From positions 1 through 64,000 of the forward strand of contig JAJZXY010000010.1 of assembly GCA_021806165.1 (NCBI GenBank): 64,000 bases of DNA, read 5' to 3'. The stretch comes from Thermoplasmata archaeon. GTDB taxonomy: Archaea; Thermoplasmatota; Thermoplasmata; Sysuiplasmatales; Sysuiplasmataceae. Both the position numbers and the translations under genes were made by a program. Positions 17,149-25,793 of the stretch are shown one piece after another. Below the pieces are notes generated by a model, which saw only the letters and a list, made by a program, of their open reading frames with translations, ran no database searches and was not told where the DNA came from. Positions within the stretch are counted from its first letter, which is position 1, and each line of letters opens with the position of its first letter.

Positions 17149-17664
17149 ATGACGTCTGGTGAATTCTTCAAGAACAACCTATCGGTAAAAAAGTTCTCAC
17201 AGGCTCCGGTGGAGGAGGAGAAGCTGAAGGCGCTTACTTCCGCCATAAAGTGGTGCGCCTCCATGGACAACAGGCAGCCCTGGAAGGCGATTGTTGTGAG
17301 AGATGAGCAGCTCAAGCGAAACATTTCATCCGCATGCAACAATAACAAGTCATTTGTCGAGGCCCCCCTCGCAGTTGTCGTCTGCGGCCTCCCGGATGAT
17401 GCCTACCCCACCCTTGGCGGATTCCTGAACAGCTATTCCGTGGACGCGGGTATGCTCATCGAGAGGATTTCGATGGCGGCCAGGAGCCTTGGCATGGCCA
17501 CGGAATGGTCTTTCTCATTCAGGGAGGAGAAGATAAGGGAGATTGTCCAGGCTCCGCAGGAGGGCAGGATAATCTCACTCTCCCCCCTCGGTGTTCCGGT
17601 AGAAACCAGTCACCTGCCCCCGGCTAGGCCGGTGCAGGAATTGGTAAGCTACGACCACTACTGA
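17149..17664 (+). CDS. Nitroreductase-family flavoprotein
   Basis: The sequence SVKKFSQAPVEEEKLKALTSAIKWCASMDNRQPWKAIVV is the FMN-binding start of the nitroreductase fold, and GMLIERISMAARSLGMATEW and PLGVP are later family motifs. From ATG 17149 the protein has 171 residues, within the family range. The longer frame from 17068 adds 27 unlikely residues. It probably reduces a quinone, nitro compound or flavin with NAD(P)H; the substrate is unknown. It is divergent from aspA. Confidence 0.85.
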   Translation: MTSGEFFKNNLSVKKFSQAPVEEEKLKALTSAIKWCASMDNRQPWKAIVVRDEQLKRNISSACNNNKSFVEAPLAVVVCGLPDDAYPTLGGFLNSYSVDAGMLIERISMAARSLGMATEWSFSFREEKIREIVQAPQEGRIISLSPLGVPVETSHLPPARPVQELVSYDHY

Positions 17665-17703
17665 TCCGCGGCGTGGTGCTCCCGCGCGTGGCGGCCGACG
17701 GTG

Positions 17704-20562
17704 ATGGACCTGATTGAAAGCAAAGATATGTTCAGCATTGAAGAGAAGTGGCAGAAGAGGTGGGAAGAGGATCACCTCTTCGAGGCCAATCCTGACGGCA
17801 GGAGGAAGTTCATGGCAACCTACCCGTACAGCTACATGAACGGCCTTCCGCACATAGGCCACGGTTTCACAAGCCTGAGGGTCGACTTCATTTCGAGGTA
17901 CAAGAGGATGAGGGGGTACAATGCCCTCTTTCCATTCGCATTCCACTGCACAGGACTGCCGATTGTTGCTTCCGCGACCAGGATAAGGGAGGGCGAGGAG
18001 AAGCAGCTTAGCATCATGAAGGACATGGGCATCGGAGAGGCCGAGATCATGCGCTTTGCCGATCCCATCTACTGGACTGATTACTTCCCAAGGCGGTGGG
18101 AGCAGACCATGAGGAGGCTGGGCATGTCCATTGACTGGAGAAGGAAGTTCATCACCACCTCCCTCAACAAGTCATACGACTCCTTTGTGAGCTGGCAGTT
18201 CAACAGGCTGAAAGACGGGGATTTTGTCAGGAAGGGCTCGCACCCGGTGATCTGGTGCCCGAAGGACGGAATTCCGGTCGGAGACCACGACAGGAGAAGC
18301 GGTGAGGGGGAGACTCCCACCGAATACACGCTGATCAAGTTCAGGCTGGATGACGGCCTCATCCTGGTTGCAGCAACGCTGCGGCCAGAAACCGCCTATG
18401 GCCAGACGAACCTCTGGGTCAATCCTGAAACAAGATATATCATAGCGGGGAATGGAAGCGAGAGATGGGTGCTGAGCAGCGAGGCGGCGATGAAACTTGC
18501 CGAGCAGGGTGTGCAGCTGCATGAGGAGGGAACCCTGGAAGGGGGAAGTATCGTCGGCAGGAAGGCATACTCATTCACCATGAAGACTGAAATACCTGTG
18601 CTCCCGGCACTTTTTGCCGATCCCGGGAAGGGGACAGGCATAGTCAGCTCGGTTCCCAGCGATTCCCCCGACGATTATGTCGCCCTCATGGAGCTGAAGA
18701 GGGGCGCGAAGGAGGGAAGCATCAAGGGGGCTGCTGCTCAGGCTGTTGAAGGCATATCTCCAATCGAGATCATTGAGACACCGGGATATGGCAGGCTCCC
18801 CGCCAGGAAGGTGGTGGAGCGCCTCGGGATACGAAGCCAGTCGGAGAGCGCAAAGCTCGAGAGCGCCAAGGAGGAGATCTACAGGGAGGGTTTCTACAAA
18901 GGAGTCATGGTTTCATCCCTCCCGGAAATAGGCGGCATGCCTGTTGAGGCGGCGAGGGTCAAAATCAAGGAGAGGATGCTGAAGGAGGGCATTGCCGCTC
19001 TGATGTACGAGCCGTCCGGAGAGGTCATATGCAGGTGCCTTACCAGGTGCATTGTCAAGATAGTGGACAACCAGTGGTTCCTTGCATACGGAGACCCGGA
19101 ATGGAAGAAGCTTGCGCACGAGGCGGTGGCGGGCATGAACTTCTATCCAGCTTTCCTCAACAGGCAGTTTGACAACGTCATAGACTGGCTCAAGGACTGG
19201 GCATGCGTCCATCATACAGGACTCGGCTCCGCCCTGCCGTGGGACCAGAAGTGGAAGATAGAATCTCTGTCAGATTCCACGCTTTACATGGCATACTACA
19301 CGATAGCGCACAGGCTGAAAAGCACTGCGGACGGTATGGCGCAGGACATTTCATTCTACGACTATGTATTCCTCGGCAGGGGAAGCGCGAAGGAGGCGGG
19401 CAGGAAGTCTGGCATCGATCCCGCCAAGGTGGAGGAGATGAGGAGAGAATTCCTCTACTGGTACCCCCTGGATCTCAGAGTTTCGGGGAAGGACCTAATA
19501 GGTAACCACCTTACATTCGCCATATTCAACCACACGGCAATCTTCAGCCGGGAGCTCTGGCCGAAGGCTTTCGCAGTGAATGGGTGGATTACAATCAGCG
19601 GTTCCAAGATGAGCAAGTCAGCAGGCAATTCCATGATGCTGGACACAGCACTGGAGAGGTACGGCGCCGATGTGACAAGACTCACATCCGCATATGCAGG
19701 CGAGGGTTTCGACGATCCCAACTGGGATGACGATTTTGCTGAATCGGCTCTGAAGAGGCTCTACCAGATGCAGGAGGCGGCCTCATCGGCATCGGGTGAG
19801 GGGATGGAGGAGGACGATGTGGACAGGTGGCTGCTTTCCACGGCAGCCAGCATCTACGGCCGCTACACGGACAACATGGAACAGCTCCTCTTCAAGAGCG
19901 CCGTAAAGCTCGCGCTTATCGACATGCAGAACGCACTGAAGTGGTACGCGCGTAGGAAGCGCGGTAAGGTCAACGCATCGGCGCTCCGCCCTTTCATCAG
20001 GCTGCAGGTGATGATGATGGCCCCGTTTACGCCGCACATATGCGAGGAGATATGGCATTCCATGGGCAATGCCGGCTACGTCTGCGCCTCCGAGCTGCCG
20101 GAGCCGGGTGAAATGCAGGTGGACGCACCGGCACTGCTCAGGGAGGAGTACTTAGAGAGTGTTATGGGGGACATTGACGAAATTGTGAAGGTTACCGGCA
20201 TCAAGCCATCCTCGATTTACATATACACCGCTGCGGAATGGCAGAAGCAGCTTCTAGAAAACGAGACCGGCAGCGGAGATCCGGCTGCCAGGAAGAGGAT
20301 AATGTCTGCGGCGAAGGGCAAGGCTGCTGAGAGGTTCTTCAAGAAGTATGCCATGGAGAAGGGGCAGGGGAGGCTGGAGTTCAGGAGGCTGATTTCATCA
20401 AGCTTCGACGAGCGGGAGTTCCTCGCTTCGACCAGGGAATTCCTGGAAGGGGAGCTGGGTGCATCGGTTGTGATACAGATGGCGGATGACAGCGACATCG
20501 AGGACCCGGCTGGAAGAAGCGGCAATGCATTCCCAGGCAGGCCGGCGATATTCGTCAAATAA
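17704..20562 (+). CDS. leuS: Leucyl-tRNA synthetase, archaeal type
   Basis: This class I synthetase charges tRNA-Leu. The HIGH motif is NGLPHIGHGFTS at about residue 48, the connective-peptide editing domain occupies about residues 220-420, and the KMSKS motif is SGSKMSKSAGNS near residue 640. The total of 952 residues fits archaeal/eukaryotic LeuRS. GTG 17701 and ATG 17704 are adjacent starts, and ATG is chosen. The CP1 domain is placed before the catalytic-domain insertion as in archaeal enzymes. It is a single gene between the nitroreductase and a hydrolase. Confidence 0.97.
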   Translation: MDLIESKDMFSIEEKWQKRWEEDHLFEANPDGRRKFMATYPYSYMNGLPHIGHGFTSLRVDFISRYKRMRGYNALFPFAFHCTGLPIVASATRIREGEEKQLSIMKDMGIGEAEIMRFADPIYWTDYFPRRWEQTMRRLGMSIDWRRKFITTSLNKSYDSFVSWQFNRLKDGDFVRKGSHPVIWCPKDGIPVGDHDRRSGEGETPTEYTLIKFRLDDGLILVAATLRPETAYGQTNLWVNPETRYIIAGNGSERWVLSSEAAMKLAEQGVQLHEEGTLEGGSIVGRKAYSFTMKTEIPVLPALFADPGKGTGIVSSVPSDSPDDYVALMELKRGAKEGSIKGAAAQAVEGISPIEIIETPGYGRLPARKVVERLGIRSQSESAKLESAKEEIYREGFYKGVMVSSLPEIGGMPVEAARVKIKERMLKEGIAALMYEPSGEVICRCLTRCIVKIVDNQWFLAYGDPEWKKLAHEAVAGMNFYPAFLNRQFDNVIDWLKDWACVHHTGLGSALPWDQKWKIESLSDSTLYMAYYTIAHRLKSTADGMAQDISFYDYVFLGRGSAKEAGRKSGIDPAKVEEMRREFLYWYPLDLRVSGKDLIGNHLTFAIFNHTAIFSRELWPKAFAVNGWITISGSKMSKSAGNSMMLDTALERYGADVTRLTSAYAGEGFDDPNWDDDFAESALKRLYQMQEAASSASGEGMEEDDVDRWLLSTAASIYGRYTDNMEQLLFKSAVKLALIDMQNALKWYARRKRGKVNASALRPFIRLQVMMMAPFTPHICEEIWHSMGNAGYVCASELPEPGEMQVDAPALLREEYLESVMGDIDEIVKVTGIKPSSIYIYTAAEWQKQLLENETGSGDPAARKRIMSAAKGKAAERFFKKYAMEKGQGRLEFRRLISSSFDEREFLASTREFLEGELGASVVIQMADDSDIEDPAGRSGNAFPGRPAIFVK

Positions 20563-20629
20563 TCCGGTGGCAGCAGTCGATAGAAAGTGCTAAATCAGGT
20601 CTGACCGGTTTCGCATCTGGAGCTGCCGC

Positions 20630-21265
20630 ATGAAAGAGCACAGGGTGAGGATGGGGGACACCGATGTGCAGTGCATCGAGTCCGAGGACAGGGGGGACAG
20701 GGTCTTCATACTCCTGCACGGCGCCCATTTCAATTCAACCATATGGGCCAAGGTAGGAACCCTCAGGCTCCTGGAGTCGCACAGCCTCCCCTTCATTGCG
20801 CCAGATATGCCCGGCTTCGGCCGCACGGCCAGGAGCAGAGTCTACTCCGACAGGAGCGGACTGAACAGGCTGATGCTTGACCTGTGCAGCCACATGGGCG
20901 CAAGGAGCACCGTCCTGATTGGTGCCTCGATGGGTGGAGGGATAGCGCTCTCGTTTGCCAAGGACAACCCGCCAATGATAGACGGCCTCTTCCTTGTCGG
21001 GAGCGTGGGACTGGATTCCCCCGGCATGCTCGAATTCCTGTCGCTGCTGGAAAGGCCGGTGCAGCTGGTCTGGGGATCGGAGGATGAAATCATACCGGTG
21101 ACCAGGGCCAGGGAGATAGCAAGGAAGCTGCCCAATGCACTGCTGACGGTCATGGATGGTGCCTCCCACCCGGCATACATATCATCCCCGGAGAAGTTCA
21201 ACTCCATACTGGACGGGTGGCTGGCCAGGAGCGGTTTTGCAGGAGCAGGGATTATGCGGAGGTAG
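20630..21265 (+). CDS. Alpha/beta hydrolase
   Basis: The 211-residue protein has an oxyanion-hole region LLHGAHFNSTIW, the nucleophile elbow GASMGGG (Ser), an acid in WGSEDEI and the catalytic His in DGASHPAY near the C-terminus. The triad is complete. The cap region is short, as in small carboxylesterases and thioesterases. The substrate cannot be told. It lies 67 bases after leuS on the same strand and may be co-transcribed. Confidence 0.88.
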   Translation: MKEHRVRMGDTDVQCIESEDRGDRVFILLHGAHFNSTIWAKVGTLRLLESHSLPFIAPDMPGFGRTARSRVYSDRSGLNRLMLDLCSHMGARSTVLIGASMGGGIALSFAKDNPPMIDGLFLVGSVGLDSPGMLEFLSLLERPVQLVWGSEDEIIPVTRAREIARKLPNALLTVMDGASHPAYISSPEKFNSILDGWLARSGFAGAGIMRR

Positions 21266-21295
21266 GCGCCCCCGGGTGCTAGGCGTGCAGGATAG

Positions 21296-21305
21296 CTTTA
21301 AATAA
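21296..21305 (+). promoter_or_regulatory. TATA box for the rps19e operon
   Basis: CTTTAAATAA lies about 85 bases before ATG 21386, which predicts a leader of roughly 60 bases, unlike the leaderless genes nearby. Confidence 0.5.
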
Positions 21306-21346
21306 ACATTCACTTTAATGAATTTTCAGAAGCGCACTGACAGCAC

Positions 21347-21363
21347 GTATGCTGCCAGCATAC
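21347..21363. promoter_or_regulatory. 17-bp perfect palindrome in the rps19e operon leader
   Basis: GTATGCTGCCAGCATAC has 8-bp arms around one base. In RNA it would fold as GTATGC-TGCCA-GCATAC, and in DNA it could bind a dimer. It sits between the TATA box and the S19e start, so it may control the ribosomal operon. Confidence 0.45.
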
Positions 21364-21385
21364 TACACAGCGACGAGGAAATCGG

Positions 21386-21865
21386 ATGACAACAGCATAT
21401 GACGTTCCTGCGGGTCAGCTTGTCGACATGCTGACGAAGAGACTGATGGAGATTGACAGCGTTAAGGCTGTCGACTGGACCAACTACGCCAAGACAGGAA
21501 GGCACAGGCAGAAGGCGCCAATGGATCCCGAGTGGTGGCAGAAGCGCGTTGCCTCGGTCCTGAGGAAGGTCTATCTCATGGGCCCTGTTGGGACATCCAG
21601 GCTCTCGGCAGAGTTCGGTGGCGCCGCAGACCGCGGTTCCAAGCCGAACAAGGCTGTGAAGGGAAGCGGCTCGGCCACAAGGATGGCGCTGCAGCAGCTC
21701 GAGCGTGCGGGCCTTATCACGCAGCAGAAGAACAGGGGCAGAATAGTTTCGGGCAAGGGCAGGAGCTTTGTGGACAATGCCGCATTCGATGTATTCAAGT
21801 CATATGTGAAGGAGGAGCCTTCACTGGAGAAGTACGGGACAGCAGCCAAAAGTGAAAAGAAATGA
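21386..21865 (+). CDS. rps19e: Ribosomal protein S19e
   Basis: This is a small-subunit protein found only in archaea and eukaryotes. YDVPAGQLVDMLTKRL, WTNYAKTGRHRQKAP and WWQKRVASVLRKVYLMGPVG are typical. The 159-residue length fits. It is first in the operon rps19e-PDCD5-rpl39e-rpl31e-aif6. The stop overlaps the next start (ATGA). It has a leader with a palindrome. Confidence 0.96.
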   Translation: MTTAYDVPAGQLVDMLTKRLMEIDSVKAVDWTNYAKTGRHRQKAPMDPEWWQKRVASVLRKVYLMGPVGTSRLSAEFGGAADRGSKPNKAVKGSGSATRMALQQLERAGLITQQKNRGRIVSGKGRSFVDNAAFDVFKSYVKEEPSLEKYGTAAKSEKK

Positions 21866-22203
21866 GCAGTGACGAGGAGCTTGAACTCATAAGGAGGAGA
21901 CGACTTGCCGAACTGCAGATGCAGCTGGAGAGCGAGCAGCAGACCGCCGAGATAAGGAGAAGGAACTCGGAGGCGCAGGCACAGAGGCAGGCGGTCCTCA
22001 GGACGATACTCACCCCGGAGGCGAGGGAGAGGCTTGCGGCACTCAGGATGACGCGGCCCGAGATAGTATCGGACGTGGAGCAGCAGCTCTTCATGCTTGC
22101 CCAGCAGGGCAGGATAAACAGGCAGATCGACGACAACACGCTGAAGGATCTGCTTTCGAGGATCATACCGAAGAAGAGGGAAATCTCGATAGAGAGAAAG
22201 TGA
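21862..22203 (+). CDS. PDCD5-like DNA-binding protein
   Basis: This is a small basic helical protein of the archaeal/eukaryotic PDCD5 (TFAR19) family: [16 protein letters not shown], then [19 protein letters not shown] and [17 protein letters not shown]. It has 113 residues, as expected. Members bind nucleic acid or chaperonin in eukaryotes; the archaeal role is unclear. It overlaps rps19e by 4 bases (ATGA), so it is translationally coupled. Confidence 0.95.
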   Translation: MSSDEELELIRRRRLAELQMQLESEQQTAEIRRRNSEAQAQRQAVLRTILTPEARERLAALRMTRPEIVSDVEQQLFMLAQQGRINRQIDDNTLKDLLSRIIPKKREISIERK

Positions 22204-22213
22204 AGGTGCAGTT

Positions 22214-22369
22214 ATGGCAAAGAACAAGCCGCTGGCAAGGAAGATCAGGCTGCTCAAGGCGGGGCGCGCGAACGCAAGGGTCCCGCACTGGGTCATGATG
22301 AAGACGAACAGGAATGTCACAAGGCAGCCGAAGAGGCGGACCTGGAACAGAGGAAAGGCAAAGCGGTGA
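22214..22369 (+). CDS. rpl39e: Ribosomal protein L39e
   Basis: The 51-residue gene is missing from the ORF track because of its size. It reads [16 protein letters not shown] and ends [12 protein letters not shown]. Basic, proline-poor and with the conserved Trp residues ([10 protein letters not shown]), it is clearly L39e, which lines the exit tunnel of the large subunit. It begins 10 bases after the PDCD5 stop with GGTG upstream and ends 4 bases before L31e. Confidence 0.95.
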   Translation: MAKNKPLARKIRLLKAGRANARVPHWVMMKTNRNVTRQPKRRTWNRGKAKR

Positions 22370-22373
22370 TCCA

Positions 22374-22652
22374 TTGGCAGAAGAAGCAAGCTCTGAAGAG
22401 AGTGTTTTCAACATCAACATAGGCAGGGCGATGGATGTGCCGGTCACACGAAGGGCGGGCACTGCCGTCTCGGAGATAAGGCGGTTCATCGTAAGGCACA
22501 TGAAGACAGACCCCGCGGATGTTTGGATAGACGGGCATGTAAGCGAGTTCATCTGGGCGAGGGGCGCAAGGAACCCGCCGCGGATGGTGACTGTGAAAGC
22601 TGTCAAGTTCGAAGACGGTCTGGTAGAGGTTTCATTTCCTGACGAAGAATGA
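22374..22652 (+). CDS. rpl31e: Ribosomal protein L31e
   Basis: The sequence VFNINIGRAMDVPVTRRAGTAV, HMKTDPADVWIDGHV and PPRMVTVKAVK is L31e. The tracked ORF starts at 22314 inside rpl39e; the true start is TTG 22374 (MAEEASSEES), 4 bases after the L39e stop, giving 92 residues. It belongs to the same operon. Confidence 0.94.
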   Translation: MAEEASSEESVFNINIGRAMDVPVTRRAGTAVSEIRRFIVRHMKTDPADVWIDGHVSEFIWARGARNPPRMVTVKAVKFEDGLVEVSFPDEE

Positions 22653-22664
22653 GGAGAAGCCGGG

Positions 22665-23321
22665 ATGATTGCTTTTGCTGATTTTGGCGGAAGCAGCTTC
22701 CTTGGCATTTATGCCGAGGCGTCGGATGCGCTTGCGCTGGTGCCCCGATCGGCATCCAGGCGGTTTGTGGAGAAGCTGGAGAAGTCTCTCAGCGTCAGGG
22801 TTGTGCAGACAACAATTGCAGGCACCAACCTGATCGGCGCCCTTACAACGATGAATATCAACGGTCTGGTTACAAGCGCTTTTGCGACGGAGGCTGAAAA
22901 GCTGCTTCTTGCAAAGGAGTTCAACATGACAGCGCTGAGGGACAAATTCAATGCTGCGGGCAACAACATAGTTGCAAATGACAGGGGGGCTGTGGTAAAC
23001 CCTGACGTAAGCAGCAGGTCGCTGAAGCAGATTTCAGAAACGCTTGGCGTGGAGGCCGTAAAGGGGACGGTCGCTGGGCTGAAGACCGTGGGCTCGGCAT
23101 GCGAGGCGAACAACAGGGGCATCCTCTGTCATCCCGAGGCAACGGATGAAGAAATAGCGCTGCTTGAGGATGTGCTGAAGGTGAAGGCGAAGATAGGGAC
23201 TGTCAGCTACGGCATCCCTCTGGTCGGCGCATGCCTTGTAACAAACTCAAACGGGGCGCTGACAGGCGACAGGACGACCCCGATAGAAATGGGACGCATC
23301 GAGGACGCACTCGGCCTCTAG
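22665..23321 (+). CDS. eif6: Translation initiation factor aIF6
   Basis: aIF6 is a pentein-fold anti-association factor that binds the large subunit. The repeats SSFLGIYAEASDALALVP, GTNLIGALTTMNINGLV, NRGAVVNPDV-like and CLVTNSNGALT are conserved, and the 218-residue length is typical. It is the last gene of the operon, 12 bases after rpl31e, and is convergent with the zinc-ribbon gene, overlapping it by 4 bases. Confidence 0.96.
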   Translation: MIAFADFGGSSFLGIYAEASDALALVPRSASRRFVEKLEKSLSVRVVQTTIAGTNLIGALTTMNINGLVTSAFATEAEKLLLAKEFNMTALRDKFNAAGNNIVANDRGAVVNPDVSSRSLKQISETLGVEAVKGTVAGLKTVGSACEANNRGILCHPEATDEEIALLEDVLKVKAKIGTVSYGIPLVGACLVTNSNGALTGDRTTPIEMGRIEDALGL

Positions 23322-24145
23322 ATGCTCTTTGAGGCCGGCGTGGCCTCAAGGGATGCGTACAGACCCAGTCCAACAAGTATGGATGCGGGTATTATGAGCA
23401 TGTACATTTCAAGCTGCCCGATGTTTGCGGACAGAAGGAATGAGATTGCATAGACCACGAGGCCTATCACAATCGATCCCATTGTCATACCCCTGATCTT
23501 GAATGACAGGCCTCCCCCGCTGGAAGACCCCTCGCCTGAAAGGGCCGTGGCCGATGGTGCCGGGACTGGCGACGCGATGCTGCTGAGAGCCCTGGGAACA
23601 ACTTCCGCTGCAGCCTGCTGCGGCCTCGCCGACGGCCTCACAACAACTGCATCCTGGGCCTGAACAGCGGCAGCGGCTGCATGCGCTTCCGGCTGCTTCT
23701 CCTTGCCCTGCCCCAGAAGCTTCGATATGACGTCCAGCTCCTTCTCCGCATCCGAAAGCTGCTTCTCCAGCTCCTTAATCCTCGTCTGCGGATCTGCATC
23801 CGTTTCAGGTCCTTCCGCTTCAGACGGGGACTCGACGGCAGTCTCCTCCTGCACCGAAGTCTCCTGAGTGCGTGAGAGGCGCGTGTTGCCATTCCTGCTT
23901 CCGTTTGGCTTGCGCTGCGACTTGGAGGCCGACTTCCTTGAGCCGCTTGAACCCTTCTTGGAGCCGTTCCTGGTTGACTTAGACTGCCCCCTTCCCTGCG
24001 AAGGGGTCTCAGGCACCCTTGCCGAAGGCTGTGAGGTGGCCGTGGCAAAGGACTCGAACTCATATCCACAGAAATCACATGACTTCGAGCTGGCCTTTAT
24101 GCTGAACCCGCAGGCAGGACAGTTGATCAAGCTTTCTTTAGCCAC
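23318..24145 (-). CDS. Zinc-ribbon protein with disordered linker, coiled coil and two membrane helices
   Basis: The N-terminal LINCPACGFSIK and KSCDFCGYEF form a four-Cys zinc ribbon. Residues ~30-95 are Ser/Lys/Arg-rich and probably disordered. RIKELEKQLSDAEKELDVI (about 122-140) is a short coiled coil, and an Ala/Pro/Gln-rich segment follows. Two helices (SIVIGLVVYAISFLL and MLIIPASILVGLGLYAS) end the 275-residue protein. It probably sits at the membrane with its ribbon inside the cell. No family is recognised. The protein at 53073 uses the same modules in reverse order. Confidence 0.8.
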   Translation of the reverse strand: MAKESLINCPACGFSIKASSKSCDFCGYEFESFATATSQPSARVPETPSQGRGQSKSTRNGSKKGSSGSRKSASKSQRKPNGSRNGNTRLSRTQETSVQEETAVESPSEAEGPETDADPQTRIKELEKQLSDAEKELDVISKLLGQGKEKQPEAHAAAAAVQAQDAVVVRPSARPQQAAAEVVPRALSSIASPVPAPSATALSGEGSSSGGGLSFKIRGMTMGSIVIGLVVYAISFLLSANIGQLEMYMLIIPASILVGLGLYASLEATPASKSI

Positions 24146-24238
24146 TTCTTTCCCCTAGAATGGATATAGATACTCTATGTTAATCTTTTCATTCAGCTAT
24201 CGCGCGGAGATAACAGCATCCGGTTCCCTTCAATTGTT

Positions 24239-24248
24239 CTTAATATTA
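24239..24248 (+). promoter_or_regulatory. TATA box for the CBS-domain gene
   Basis: CTTAATATTA is centred about 34 bases before ATG 24278, predicting a very short leader. Confidence 0.5.
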
Positions 24249-24277
24249 GGTAGGGTATAGAAGACAATGGTGCAAGG

Positions 24278-24805
24278 ATGAAACTCGCTGACATAATGAA
24301 GAAGGACTTTCTCAAGGTGGATGAGGATACAAGTGTCTTTGATGCTGTGAAACTCATGGTGGACAACAGGGCGTTCGGTCTTGTCGTCGTTGACAGGGAG
24401 GGCAGGCCGGTAGGCCTGCTGAGCGAGAGGAGCCTCATCAAGCGATTCATACTCAGGAACAGGAAGCCGGACGAGGTGCCTGTGAAGAAGGTGATGCGCA
24501 GGCCCGTCCCGGCGGTACCTGTCAAAATGTCCCTTCAGGGGGTAGCCGAATACCTGGTCCAGCACGGTCTGGAAAGGACAACCGTGACGGACAGGGACAA
24601 GGTGGTGGGCGTTGTCACACTTACAGACCTGAGCCGCTTCCTTTCGCGCGACAGGATATGGAATGTGCTTCTATCCCACAGGACTGAGGAGTTTACATTC
24701 TTCTGCCCGAGGTGTGCAATTGGCACACTGCGGCCAGTGTTCGGAGAGCACGGCGAGATAAACGTCTACATGTGCACAAACGGCTCATGTGACTATACAG
24801 AGTGA
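24278..24805 (+). CDS. CBS-domain pair with C-terminal zinc ribbon
   Basis: Two CBS repeats (MKLADIMKKDFLKVDEDTSV and VMRRPVPAVPVKMSLQGVAEY ... DKVVGVVTLTDLSRFL) fill residues 1-130. A treble-cysteine ribbon (FFCPRCAIGTL ... MCTNGSC) follows to residue 175. CBS pairs bind adenine nucleotides or AdoMet and act as sensors, and the ribbon suggests contact with nucleic acid or a protein partner. It overlaps folK at the 3' ends by 13 bases (convergent). Confidence 0.9.
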   Translation: MKLADIMKKDFLKVDEDTSVFDAVKLMVDNRAFGLVVVDREGRPVGLLSERSLIKRFILRNRKPDEVPVKKVMRRPVPAVPVKMSLQGVAEYLVQHGLERTTVTDRDKVVGVVTLTDLSRFLSRDRIWNVLLSHRTEEFTFFCPRCAIGTLRPVFGEHGEINVYMCTNGSCDYTE

Positions 24806-25377
24806 GCACCCCTGCTGCTGAACCCGGCCGCCAGCCTCACCCTTTCTGTGAAGGAACGGAGAGCCTCCATACCCCCCATGTCCATTGACTGGCACTCTTC
24901 TGCAAGACTCCTGCCCCTTCCCGGAAGCACTATTAAGGGGTCGAGTTCAAGCAGCCCGGCCGCGAGGAAGGGGCGTTCAAGTATGTCCGGGTCGGGGACG
25001 GTGAGCCCCAGCCCGTCGACTACCGCACTGCCATAAATCAGTATGTCAATGTCAATCGTCCTTGGTGCGTACCTGTCCTCACCGCGCTCCCTCCCCAGGC
25101 ACTGCTCTATGCGGCGGAGCAGGCCGAACTTCAGCTCCTCCGGCTGCAGTGCTGTCTCTGCACGAAGCACGCAGTTGTAGTAGTCAGGCTGGCTGCCGCC
25201 GAGCGCCTTTGTCCTGTATACTGTGGAGATGCCTGTGATCCTGACCTCCCTTCCAAGCTCGCGTACCGCCGCCATTACGTTCGCCTCCGGATCAATATTG
25301 GACCCGAGGGAGAGGTATACGGCTGCCCCGCCTTCACTTCTTTTCCCTGGTGACCTCAACGCCAACGCTCCCGGCAA
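24793..25377 (-). CDS. folK: HPPK, 6-hydroxymethyl-dihydropterin pyrophosphokinase (FolK)
   Basis: VYLSLGSNIDPEANV, STVYRTKALGGSQPDYYNCVL, LGRERGEDRYAPRTIDIDIL carry the substrate- and ATP/Mg-binding motifs of bacterial HPPK (including the DxD in DIDIL). It adds pyrophosphate to hydroxymethyl-dihydropterin. The protein is unrelated to archaeal MptE, the usual archaeal enzyme for this step. The frame starts with TTG codons inside folB (25377, 25365 or 25359), so the two are coupled; the exact start is uncertain. Confidence 0.92.
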   Translation of the reverse strand: MPGALALRSPGKRSEGGAAVYLSLGSNIDPEANVMAAVRELGREVRITGISTVYRTKALGGSQPDYYNCVLRAETALQPEELKFGLLRRIEQCLGRERGEDRYAPRTIDIDILIYGSAVVDGLGLTVPDPDILERPFLAAGLLELDPLIVLPGRGRSLAEECQSMDMGGMEALRSFTERVRLAAGFSSRGAHSV

Positions 25378-25690
25378 ACCTGAGCGCTCCGGGCTTCTCT
25401 ACAAGCACACGCGCCCTCTTCACCTTCTCATGTGAGAGGCATATGTCAGCTATGGAGGATGCGAGTGCTTCCACGAGGTAGAAGGATGAATTCTCGACCA
25501 TGGCCACAATCTCCTTGTTGACTGTCTTGTAGTCCACGGTGTGGGACACATCGTCGCTTCCCACAGCTTCAGATATGTCTGCCCACATGTCCACGTTTAT
25601 GAGCACATCCTGGCGCTGCTTTCGCTCGATGTCGTTGATGCCTACAATGCACCTGAGGAAAAGATCCTTTATGATTATCCTGTCAAGCAC
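25334..25690 (-). CDS. folB: Dihydroneopterin aldolase (FolB)
   Basis: The 118-residue protein starts MLDRIIIKDLFLRCIVGIND and has DYKTVNKEIVAMVE, FYLVEALASSIAD and the C-terminal VLVEKPGALRFAGSVGVEV. These are the usual FolB/FolX signatures, including the catalytic Lys in VEKPGAL. It converts dihydroneopterin to hydroxymethyl-dihydropterin for FolK, whose gene overlaps the 3' end. It is bacterial in type, not the archaeal MptD. Confidence 0.93.
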   Translation of the reverse strand: MLDRIIIKDLFLRCIVGINDIERKQRQDVLINVDMWADISEAVGSDDVSHTVDYKTVNKEIVAMVENSSFYLVEALASSIADICLSHEKVKRARVLVEKPGALRFAGSVGVEVTREKK

Positions 25691-25793
25691 CCGACTTCAC
25701 CACCCAGACCATTCCGGAATCCCAGCGCTCCACTGGACAGGTTAGGCGGGACCGCCTAAAGAAATTTCCCACACGGTGCGCAGGCCCGGGACC

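Noticed and set aside
21571-22389. 272-residue minus-strand ORF across the ribosomal operon
   Set aside because: It is antisense to rps19e, PDCD5 and rpl39e, which are certain, and its sequence is not protein-like.
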